A stretch of 64,000 nt of DNA from Karstenula rhodostoma CBS 690.94. Taxonomy: Eukaryota; Ascomycota; Dothideomycetes; Pleosporales; Didymosphaeriaceae. Position 1 is the stretch's first letter; each line of letters starts with the position of its first letter. Positions 1-8,441 of the stretch are shown one piece after another. Made by a program: the position numbers and the translations under genes. Below the pieces are notes generated by a model. That model saw only the letters and a list, made by a program, of their open reading frames with translations. It did not search any database and had not been told where the DNA came from. The stretch covers positions 516,057 to 580,056 of the forward strand of contig MU001502.1 of assembly GCA_010093485.1 (NCBI GenBank), given 5' to 3'.

Positions 1-672
1 TGGACACCGCTATTGCTAGCGACACATTACTGTCATGAGCCTGTAGTCAAGCTACTACTTAATACAAACACGGTCGACGTTAACACGAAGACTAGTGAAT
101 ACTGGACACCACTATTGCTAGCGGCAAATGACGGCTATACAACCTTGATTAAGCTGCTACTTGATACAAACAAGGTTGACGTTAACGCGAAGACTAAGGA
201 CGGCTGGACACCACTGTTTTTTATAGCAGCGAAGGGATATACAGATGCGCTCCGCTTGCTGCTCGACGCAGATGGAGTTGATGCTGATCATTGTGGCCCC
301 TACCGGCGCACACCGCTCTGGTGGGCTGTGAGGAACAGACGTGAGGCAGTGGTCAAGTTGCTTCTTGACATTGATGTCATAGATGTCAACGCAAAAGACA
401 TCAATGGATCGACGCCGTTGTTGTGGGCTGTAAAAGATAATTGCCAGGACATCGTCACATTACTGATTGCGACAGGCAAGGTCGATTTGTCTATTGAAGA
501 CGAAGATGGATGTTTACCTTTGGTCTGGGCGAAACAAAACAATCAAAGCTCTATGGTGGAGCTGCTGCAAACACATCGTAACGCAGCACGCGCTCGCCAT
601 GACTCACGGAGCAGGCGGACAGGGGAAGAAGGCGGTCGATCCGCTGGAAGCCGTGGTGGAAGCGAGAACTAG
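1..672 (+). pseudogene. Ankyrin-repeat protein, 5'-truncated by window edge, decayed 3' end
   Basis: The frame is open from base 1 and contains about six ankyrin repeats. The recurring cores are 'TPLLLA', 'VVKLLL' or 'LIKLLL', and 'VDVNAK', with a period of about 34-36 residues. Ankyrin repeats are protein-protein interaction modules; in filamentous fungi such arrays are common in NLR-like and other accessory proteins. After about base 575 the translation loses ankyrin character (RHDSRSRRTGEEGG..., an Arg/Gly tail) because the DNA there encodes a TPR in another frame. The true 3' end is therefore frameshifted and the stop at 672 is probably accidental. The start lies left of the window. Function cannot be narrowed from the repeats alone. 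Confidence 0.75.
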
Positions 673-868
673 GGTACTGGAGGCAGATCATCCCGACCGA
701 CTGACGTCGCAGCACCAGATCGCAATAGCATACCAAGCAGATGGAGGCGAAGAAGACAATAGAGCTGCTGAAGAGCGTAGTAAACATCAAGACTCGCGTC
801 CTACGAGCGGATTATGCTTCGCTAGTCGAAGCTCTGGTTGACACGCGTGCCGAGCTAGTCGTCGAGCC
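572..868 (+). pseudogene. Frameshifted TPR (kinesin-light-chain-like) repeat remnant
   Basis: Frame 2 (about 572-742) carries one classic fungal TPR unit with 'QHALAM', 'GQGKKAV', 'ARTRVLEADHPDRLTSQH' and 'IAIAYQADG'. Frame 3 continues from 741 with the next unit ('KKTIELLKSVVNIKTRVL'). One indel near 738-742 separates them, and no single frame spans both. TPR_10/TPR_12 tails of this kind are usual at the C-terminus of fungal NB-ARC/NACHT proteins. Here the fragment overlaps the out-of-frame tail of the ankyrin ORF, so it is a decayed or recombined end of such a gene. It is not expected to be functional. Confidence 0.65.
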
Positions 869-924
869 ACACGAAATGTTGTCCCATTCATCACTCAAGA
901 ACCCAAGACAGCTGGCTTTGCTGG

Positions 925-1140
925 TTCTACCGTGCAATAGTGTGACTAGAAGCGGTATGCATTCTTCTCTTCTACCTATATTGTAGAGATTCACTATGAG
1001 GTAGGGTGACTCAATGAAGTAGGGGGACAAAAAGGCGCGTTGTGCTTTGCCAATGCACGAACAAAGGGGGACCAAAAAAGCAGCTAAGGCGCGCCCAGCG
1101 TCTGTGCGCAGGCTAACCAAAAAGGGCGTAGCATCTTCTA
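925..1140 (+). repeat. Little-mutated relic of a repeat whose RIP copy lies at ~26.56-26.75 kb
   Basis: This stretch aligns with about 26,560-26,750 on the same strand with almost only C/T and G/A differences. For example, 'gattcactatgaggtag' here corresponds to 'gatttactataaagtag' there, and 'acaaagggggaccaaaaaa' to 'ataaagggggattaaaaaa'. The best-aligned core is about 985-1120; the edges are approximate. The 140 bp after it (1141-1274) are AT-rich with no recognisable gene. Confidence 0.75.
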
Positions 1141-1274
1141 CCTATGTATATTAACTAACACCGGGAGGCCTTAATAGATAGAAGTTAAAATATATTACTA
1201 ATCTATATAAATTTATTTACTTCCTCTAGCCAGTTCGAAAAATACAAGAATATAGGCAGGCGGAATAAAGTGGG

Positions 1275-1735
1275 TTACAATGTATCAACGTCCCGCCACC
1301 CATGGTAGTTGGCCGTACCACCCGGCTCGACGACGGCGACAAGCTTGCCCACGTGGACGCCCGTCTGCATCTTCCCAAACGTCTGACCTAGCTGCGAAAA
1401 GGGAACCGTCTCGAGCGGGTGCGGGCCTCGCAACAAGCCACCCCCGTACAAGGTCAGCACTTTCCCTAGGATATCGCGTAGCGCCTGCGGGTCCTCGTTG
1501 AGGACGTATGCTAGGTTGTACGCGGTGAAGGAGGCATTGCGCACAAAGACGGCCATGTCGAGTCGGGCACTGACGGTAATGTTACGCTGGCCGAGCTCGA
1601 CGGAGCGACCATATCTGGCCCATGGCCATCATCACGTCCTTGAAGTTGATGCCCGCGGCCTTGACCCTCATCTCAACGTAGCCGAGCGGGAGCGGGCCTT
1701 GGACGCGTTAATCCGGCGCAAAGTGGAGGTCGCTT
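1275..1735 (-). pseudogene. Collapsed enoylreductase (MDR) fragment of a reducing polyketide synthase
   Basis: On the minus strand the first recognisable piece (about 1735-1605) reads like the start of a PKS enoylreductase domain, with 'VEMRVKAAGINFKDVMMAMG'. A stop (PD*RVQ) lies just before it. The open piece 1556-1275 reads like the very end of the same domain, with 'NASFTAYNLAYVL', 'HPLETVPFSQLGQ' and 'QTGVHVGKLV'. The Rossmann NADPH-binding middle that should separate them (about 200 residues) is missing. This is therefore an internally deleted fragment of a highly reducing PKS, where ER reduces the alpha-beta double bond of the growing polyketide. No KS, AT, KR or ACP is visible in the window. 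Confidence 0.7.
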
Positions 1736-1815
1736 CCGAGTCTTCAACCAATCGTGGCATATTTAGGATTCCGCCCCGCTCTACCGTGAGGTCGGCTATC
1801 TACACAGCCATCGGT

Positions 1816-2004
1816 GTGACATGTGGGGATCCCAGAGTCGTGGAAGACAATAGGGAGGCGCCCGTTGGTGCCCGTTAGGAGGGCGCCCGCGAGGATGAGG
1901 GAGTGTTAGGGTGATCGATAGGATAAGCCACGTGTAACCTTAGCTCTGGGATTATCGTCGCCTTAACCATCTCAACACTGCTCAACCACTATGGAACACA
2001 ACAG
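1816..2004. repeat. Short LTR-like repeat; RIP-mutated copy in opposite orientation at 56.76-56.96 kb
   Basis: About 189 bp match the reverse complement of about 56,760-56,957. The middle is nearly identical ('gtcgtggaagacaatag', then 'gggaggcgcc') and the rest differs mostly by transitions. It lies between the PKS and SDR fragments. It could be read as a solo LTR (beginning TGTGGGG near 1820 and ending ACAACA near 2004), but I find no convincing target duplication and no second copy that would prove LTR status. Confidence 0.65.
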
Positions 2005-2288
2005 ATCCAAGGGCCATCTACCAAGTGAACCTGTCTTCGACCTCCGCCATAGTTCAAGCCGCGGCAAAAGTAATAGGAGAACACGGGCATCCTTCAATTC
2101 TGATCAATAACGCGGAGACCGGCACGGCGCAGACTATCCTGAGTGAGAGTGAATCGGAGACACGACGTGTACCCGAAGTCAACAGCCTATGCCACTTCAC
2201 TTTAGTGCGCGACTTCCTTCCGGCCATGATAGAACAAAAACACGGCCACATTGTAACAATAGAGCTTGGAGTACTCGAAATGTCCTAG
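1999..2288 (+). pseudogene. Truncated short-chain dehydrogenase/reductase (SDR) fragment
   Basis: The frame encodes the central part of a classical SDR: 'DPRAIYQVNLSSTSAI', then 'HPSILINNAETG' (normally the NNAG motif, here NNAE), then the helix 'CHFTLVRDFLPAMIEQ' and 'GHIVTI'. It then runs into unrelated residues and a stop. The N-terminal cofactor glycine motif (TGxxxGIG) and the catalytic YxxxK are both absent, so the piece cannot be an active oxidoreductase. It is bordered on the left by the LTR-like repeat. Together with the adjacent PKS fragment and ABC exporter it suggests a decayed metabolite cluster. Confidence 0.65.
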
Positions 2289-2373
2289 ACCCATACCGCG
2301 CATTACCAAAAACAACAGTGGAGCGAAAAGCAGATTTTCTTGTGAACGCCTCTATTGAGATAGTAAATCGCAC

Positions 2374-5300
2374 TTAGCTCTCAAGATTCTGCAAACTAGA
2401 CATGGCAAAATACTTCCCGCGCTTGCGTATGAGCTCAGCGTGTGTTCCGGACTCCATAATAACACCATCTTCCATGAAGCAGATAATATCTGCATTCTGA
2501 ATAGCACTTAGACGGTGCGCAATGGCGATAGTTGTCCGATCTTTTGCGGCTTCGACGAGTGCAGCTTGGACTACGCGTTGCGACTCCGAGTCTAGTGCCG
2601 ACGTGACTTCGTCCAGTAGTAAAACTTTTGGCCGTCTTAGTAAAGCTCGCGCTATAGCTAGACGTTGTTTCTGTCCTCCAGAGAAGTTGTTCCCTTTGCC
2701 TCCACACATGGTATCGAGTCCTAGTCTGAATACCTGGATTAGTAACTGTCGGAGAATCAACTGGGTTTAACCTACGGAAGGGAGAGAATGAATTCTAGTA
2801 TATACGCATCTTTGCACGCTTTCTCCAGTTCTTGTTGTGAGCATTCTCTTCCGAGGCCGAGGGTAAGATTTTCCCGAATCGTGCCTTGGAAAAGTGTGGG
2901 CTCTTGGTTGACAAGTGCAACTTGGTCGCGGTATGCTGTCACATCCATTGATGATATGTTTATGCCATCCATAGTAATCACGCCGGCTAATGGGTGGTAG
3001 AAATGCTCTAGCATAGCAACTATGGTGCTCTTGCCACAGCCACTTGACCCGACCAGAGCCACGTATTTACCTTTATGAACGGTAAGATCAAACCCATTGA
3101 GGATGCGCCGCCCTGGCCGTGTCGGATACGTAAAATGGACATCCCGGAATTGAATACTACCCTCCAACAGCGGGCGAGTCGCTTCACAGTTTATATGAGC
3201 AGGTTTTTGTTGTTCGAATAGAGCTTTTAGGCGTGTAGCGGAATTCTTTGCCTTGGCTAGATCCGGAGAACTGCTGAATATCTGGCCAGCGGCTTCGCCA
3301 CAAATGTTGATAGCTGCATGACTCAGAATGAATTGGAACAAACCATACTCTCCACTGATGACTAGTGTACCACCATACCATAGACCAAGAGCAGTGCATA
3401 GCATAGATGCTGACTGCGAGAACGAGAAAAGAGCCAAAGATCTCAGACTTGCGCGTATACTGGTTGAATTCTGCTGAGCAAGCTGTCCATGAAATGCGAG
3501 CATTACGCTGGACTCACGGTTAAGTGAGATAACAGTTCGAATGGAGGAGACGGCTTCACTGGACAAAGAGGCCGTTTCTTGATAGTCTTTCCGTAGGTGG
3601 GCATCCAGATGAGCCATGACGCGGTATCTCAATAAGCCGCACACCAGAAGAATAGGGACAGTAGCAGAACCAACCAGACCCAGCTTCCAGCCAACAGCTA
3701 TACTGGCTGCCATCGCTCCGATAAGCGTGGTCAAAGCCATGATGTACGTCCCGACCGCGTAACAGCCGACGCCAGCTATACTAGAAGGCTCGGTGGAGAT
3801 GAACGAAGTCAGTGCACCGACTCCATGTTCTGCCATGTCGAAGAATGCCATGTCTTTGTCAAGTAGAGTACGGAACGTTTGACCGCTTAAATCCCGAATA
3901 AGCTTCTCAGTACATCCGCCAAGGGTAGTGGCCTGCGCAGTGTATGCAAGCAGCTGGAAAAAAGCGAGAACGACATGCATTCCAGCCCAGAGGTTGGTCT
4001 CCGACCGGAGTAAATGGTACTGAGACGGAGGTCTCGCGAGAGCAACGAGACATTTGGCGAGGAACACCGCTTGTATCGGCGCGCCAGCTCCCGCCTGCAC
4101 CGACCACAGAAAGCCATGTAGAATCCGCAGCACAGAACCTTTGTGCATTGTCATCACGAATGTTAGCAGAGTCGACATGGAATATTCTGAGCTTGGCTGG
4201 TCCAGACTTTGAAGTGCCTCTGCGTTTTTCTGTGACGTTGTGGAAGCAAAGGTTCCAGAGATGGGCGGCAAAGCTTTCTCGTTCTCGACGGTAGGACTCT
4301 CGGCTTCATCAAGTATGTGCGGCGTACCATCCATGCCGGAATGTGTATCCTGGTTGATATGTACAGTCTGGGTGTGTGCAAGCTTCGTGTACGTTCCGTT
4401 CAATTCTAGTAATTCGTTGTGCGTGCCCTGCTCTACAAGTCTTCCCCCAGACAGAACGATGATTCTATCGGCATTCTTAATCGTTGACAAACGATGAGCA
4501 ACGACTATAGTTGTCCTCCCTCGGGAAGCTCTCTCGATTGCAGCCTGAACAACGGTTTCGCTTGCCGAATCCAGAGCTGAGGTAGCTTCATCCAGGAGAA
4601 GGATCTTGGGGTTACGGATTAGAGCGCGGGCAATGGAAATGCGCTGTCTTTGGCCACCAGAAAGCATGACTCCGGCTTCACCAACGGGTGTTTCGTAGCC
4701 GCTGGGAAGTTTGCTGATGAAGTCATGGGCATTTGCAGTGCGACAGGCTTCATGTACAAGATTGCAAACATCCTCTCTGGAGCTGTTCTCGTAGGACGTA
4801 CCAGCCAGTCCGTAGCGGACGTTCTCAAAGATTGTTGTGTCAAAGAGGGTAGGATTCTGCTGAACCAGAGACATATGCCTCCGTAGCCACTGTGGGTTCA
4901 TACCCGAGAGACTGTGACCATCTAACAGAATTTCCCCAGCGAGTGGATCATAGAAACGTTCGAGAAGCTCGATGATAGTACTCTTTCCTGATCCTGAAGG
5001 TCCCACAATGGCCGTAGTCTTTCCTGGCTCAATGGACATACTCAAGTTGTCCAGGACAACCACTTCCGGCCGCGAGGGATATATGTGTCTGACATTCTTG
5101 AACTCGAAGTGACCTGATACCGTATCTAGTTGTGTTTCGGATGGGCGAGTAGATTCACTCTGAGGTTTGCGGTCGATAGTACCATACAGCCTTGATCCAG
5201 CGGCTGCGGCAATGGCAAACACTTGGAGAGGTGGGACAATGCTACCAAGGCAAGCTATCCCCGTCACTGTGGCGAGGATGATGGCTAGTATATCGACGTA

Positions 5301-6248
5301 GGAAGTAGTGCCCTTGACGAGGAATCGCGAGCCCATCCAGAACCCCAAGCCGATAGCCATGTATATGACGGCAAAGACAGCGCCGAGTAGTGCCCCAGAT
5401 ATAGTTCTGGCTTGGGTCGCCCATCGTTCGGCATTTTCGAGGAATCCGTCGTATCGTGAAGCAAGCTTCGATTGCGCATTCAGACCAACGACCGTCTTAA
5501 TGGATGAGAAAACTTCTTCGGCAACAGTCCCAGCTCCTGCAGTCTCTCCAAGCCAACGCTCGCGAGATTTCGTGAGCGCTACGCCGCTGAATGCAAGAAC
5601 GAGGGCGATGCATACTGGGCTGGATGCCAATATAAGTGTTAATTTCCAGTCTCTTGTGAACCCTATGACAAGCGCAGTGACGATGGCGGAGCAGCATTGC
5701 ACGGCGACGCTGACCTTCTCCGAGATGCCATCCCGAATCAGATTTGCGTCGGCGATCATATGTGTCGCGATCTCGCCCGCACCGACATGGTCGAAAAAAG
5801 CTATGTTTTGGCGTAGAAGTGCAGCCAGGTACTGCTCCCGAATCCGGCTGGATAGCACTATGCCCGTACGGATGAACCCGATCGTCGCTATGTAGCATGT
5901 TACGAGCTCGCCTACAAAAAGATACACGAAGTAGATCGTAAACCGGGTCAGCTCGGTACTAGCAGAGTCAGTTTTCGATTCTTCGGACCAGTTCTTTTGA
6001 ATACTGCCGACCAACAGAGCAGTCAGCAGGGCCGGCGCGGTTATGATGGCTCCTGCAATGACGGCACAGAGGAAAGATATCGCAATAATGAGCAAATCTT
6101 TGTTGGTGGCATATCGAAATAATTGAAAGTAGTTGATCTCCAGGGCGGGGATTGCAATCTGCTGGGCAAGGGTGTCGCGCTCCAAATCTGTGTTGTTTCC
6201 GCTGCTGCCTCGGCCGTTGACGTTGGCCAGCGACGACTCGGCGGCCAT
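2374..6248 (-). CDS. Full-length ABCB/MDR-type ABC exporter
   Basis: Two exons (6248-2776 and 2725-2374) joined across a 50-bp intron (2775-2726: donor gtaggt, branch-like ttactaat, acceptor ttcag) give about 1,274 residues, normal for a fungal (TMD-NBD)x2 exporter. The first TMD covers about residues 50-340. NBD1 has Walker A GPSGSGKS (~414), signature LSGGQRQR (~527) and Walker [13 protein letters not shown] (~547). A second TMD follows (~690-960). NBD2 has Walker A GSSGCGKS (~1064), signature FSGGQKQR (~1170) and Walker [13 protein letters not shown] (~1189). Both sites look catalytically competent. The family exports hydrophobic drugs or secondary metabolites from the plasma membrane using ATP. 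Substrate is unknown; the neighbouring PKS and SDR fragments hint at a metabolite-export origin. Without the intron the frame stops at 2772. Confidence 0.93.
2726..2775 (-). other. Intron in NBD2 of the ABC exporter
   Basis: Removing 2775-2726 restores the residues expected between 'FILSLP' and '[10 protein letters not shown]' just before the NBD2 signature motif. Donor GTAGGT, acceptor TTCAG and a TACTAA-like branch site are all present. Confidence 0.85.
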
Positions 6249-6727
6249 GTTCTTGATGTTTTTCGAGGGCCTTCAGGCGTTAAAGATCACGTGCTGTTGG
6301 GCAAGCACCAGACGGAATGAGTTGAGTTAATGTCTTGTTCTTGAGTGTTATGGTGCTGGGGACAACCGTGGCAGGCGTCAATATGTGACGTATGCAGTCA
6401 GTGTCGATTGGGCGTATTGTTGATCGCGCAAAAAGAAGAAACGCCTTATCCGACACGCGTGGGAGAGTAGAGAAAGTATCAGGTCGGCGGGGTCATCGTG
6501 CGACCTGTCTAAATTGAACCATGGGACGATGTGCACCACGCCGCAAGCCAAGTCTCGGTTGATTGTAAGTCCCACTGCATTACCGCCGATCAAGCTTGGA
6601 GGATTTATTACCACTATGCTGGGTCGAACGCCATACCCAAACAAAACGGGGATGATATGCACGTCCAGCCTCATCAAAGCCCATATAAAACAGAATCCAT
6701 CTTTCAACGTAGACGTTCTGGACTTGT
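6249..6727. promoter_or_regulatory. Intergenic region upstream of the ABC exporter and the propeller pseudogene
   Basis: This 480-bp interval separates the divergent ABC exporter (minus) and the propeller pseudogene (plus). Open frames here are short, without recognisable motifs, and are best read as chance. It presumably holds the promoter of the exporter. No specific operator was recognised. Confidence 0.4.
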
Positions 6728-7330
6728 ATGGGGTTTCCAGGGCAGGACGACGGTATGGTATACTCAGCGCATTTGGACGGTACCAATCTCAGACCGCTCG
6801 TCCACAAAGGGAAGATAAACACTCCCAAGCAGATAGCGCTCGATGAAGTCGGCAAGAAGCTATACATTGCCGATCGCGAAGGCCTCTGTATCTGGCGTTG
6901 CGATCTGGACGGCAGCAACCTGGAGAAAATCATCGAGACGGGAGATCAGAATAAATAAGAACACCAGCGCGATGCTACAAGATGGTGCGTGGGCATCACT
7001 TTGTCGCATCGTCCTGGAAAGTTCTTTTGGACGAAGAAAGGCGCGGCGAAGGGATGGCAGGACCGCATCTTTAGCGCCAACATGATCACGCCCGGGAGAC
7101 TATCGCCAACAGGACAAACAAGAAATGAGGATCACACGCCTTTGCTTAGCCATCAGATCTTAGCGAGGAAGTTCCACGAGGCGATAGGGCTTAAGATCGA
7201 TGCGCAGAACCAGCATGTGTATATCGCTGATCTAGGAGGCTCTATTTGCAGGTGCAATCTTGATGGGAGCGAGAAGACGAGGCTAGTTTTTGAAGAAGGG
7301 AGAGCATGGACTGGTATAGCGCTAGCTTAG
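6728..7330 (+). pseudogene. YWTD/NHL-like beta-propeller protein, broken by an in-frame TAA
   Basis: Blades typical of LDL-receptor-like YWTD or SMP-30-like propellers are visible: 'GMVYSAHLDGTNLRPLV', 'QIALDEVGKKLYIADR' with 'WRCDLDGSNLEKI', then 'GKFFWTKKGAAKGW' with 'DRIFSANM', and 'IGLKIDAQNQHVYIADLGG' with 'CRCNLDGSEKTRL'. A TAA at 6956-6958 interrupts one continuous frame; the same frame resumes immediately and runs to 7330. A single CAA-to-TAA change would explain it, which is a RIP-type transition. Only about 200 residues remain, whereas these fungal proteins are usually about 300, so the N-terminus is probably also lost. Function in fungi is poorly known; no catalytic role can be claimed. 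Confidence 0.6.
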
Positions 7331-8441
7331 TGGGATATATATTCTTTAACATTCAACATCACGCCACCTATCACGAACACACCAATTCCCTTTCTATAGA
7401 GTAGGGCATGGCATGGCGTGGCGTGACCAAACAACTAACTTTTTTTCCTCCCTAGAATTCGACGAATGGACTTCGACGCGCCATCCCATTCTATCCTCAA
7501 GAGATGACAAAGTAAGCAGGAGACCCCCCCTACCATACATAGCCCTGCATACCATGCGCGTATGTATACCCCGTCTCCCGCAACGCAATGCTTCACCCCA
7601 GTAAAAAAAGACTACCGTACACTAGGCAGCACCCCGCTACGTCAACCTCCACAGCCCTGCATACCATGCACAGCTACCCCGTCTCCCGCAACACAATCCT
7701 CCACCCCCGTAAAAAAGCCTACCGACCGTACACTAGCACTCCGCTACCTCAACCTCCCACACCACACCCACATCCAAAACACCCTTACATATTGCCCTTC
7801 CTTTCCCTCCCGCGAGACCTCCGCCCGGACAATACCACGAACCTAGCACACCCCCGCAGTCACTACCCGCGCATGAGCGTGGTGTTCCCGCACGCACGGA
7901 ACCTCGGCCTCAGCCTCGCCCTCGCCCTCGGGCAAGGAACCCTCGCGCTTCCGAAGCCGAGATTGAGACCAGCGGCGGGAGATCGACGGCGCGGATCCCG
8001 ACGGAAGGTCTGCGCAAATGACCTATGACGTTGTGGGCTGGTGGGGCGGGCCGGGACGAGTGGGTGGTTTGGTTGTCGAAGGAGGTGCGGTGGGCCGCCA
8101 TCCCCCTGCTGGGTTGTCTGGGTTTTCGAAGTTGTTTGTTTGTTTGTTTTTTGTGGAGGTTGGCTTTAGCGTGGGATGGGTGAAGGAGGTAGGTAGGTAT
8201 ACCACTCAGGTCAATCAGGATGGTTTTCATGAACATGAACGGGTGGGGAAATGCCATTGAGTGCACTATAGCGCTATCCGTATCCTAGCATTCCATTCCC
8301 ATCCCAACCTCATGCTGTACAATAGTATACGTAATATCGCGATAATGGTATCTCTTAGCCTGCCGTACAGTCTCAAGCAAGTGCCAACGCCATGGTAAAC
8401 GCAAGATCCAAATCCTAAAGGAAAAAGTAGCAGACGCGCCG
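7331..8441. other. Gene-free interval with a two-copy tandem repeat and CT-rich tracts
   Basis: No convincing coding sequence is seen. The interval contains the tandem repeat at 7538-7757, a C-rich pyrimidine region, and a (cctcgcc)n-like stretch near 7905-7930. Its right part should hold the 3' UTR of the minus-strand gene ending at 8442. Confidence 0.5.
7538..7757. repeat. Two-copy degenerate tandem repeat (units ~113 and ~107 bp)
   Basis: Unit 1 (about 7538-7650) and unit 2 (about 7651-7757) share 'agccctgcataccatgc', 'ccccgtctcccgcaac' and 'ccgtacacta', and both end in 'cctcaacctcc'-like sequence. They differ by point changes and small indels. No open frame runs through both in a protein-like way. 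Confidence 0.7.

Noticed and set aside
6378..6707. 109-codon minus-strand frame between the exporter and the propeller remnant
   Set aside because: No recognisable motif, lies in the presumed promoter, and overlaps other equally long frames.
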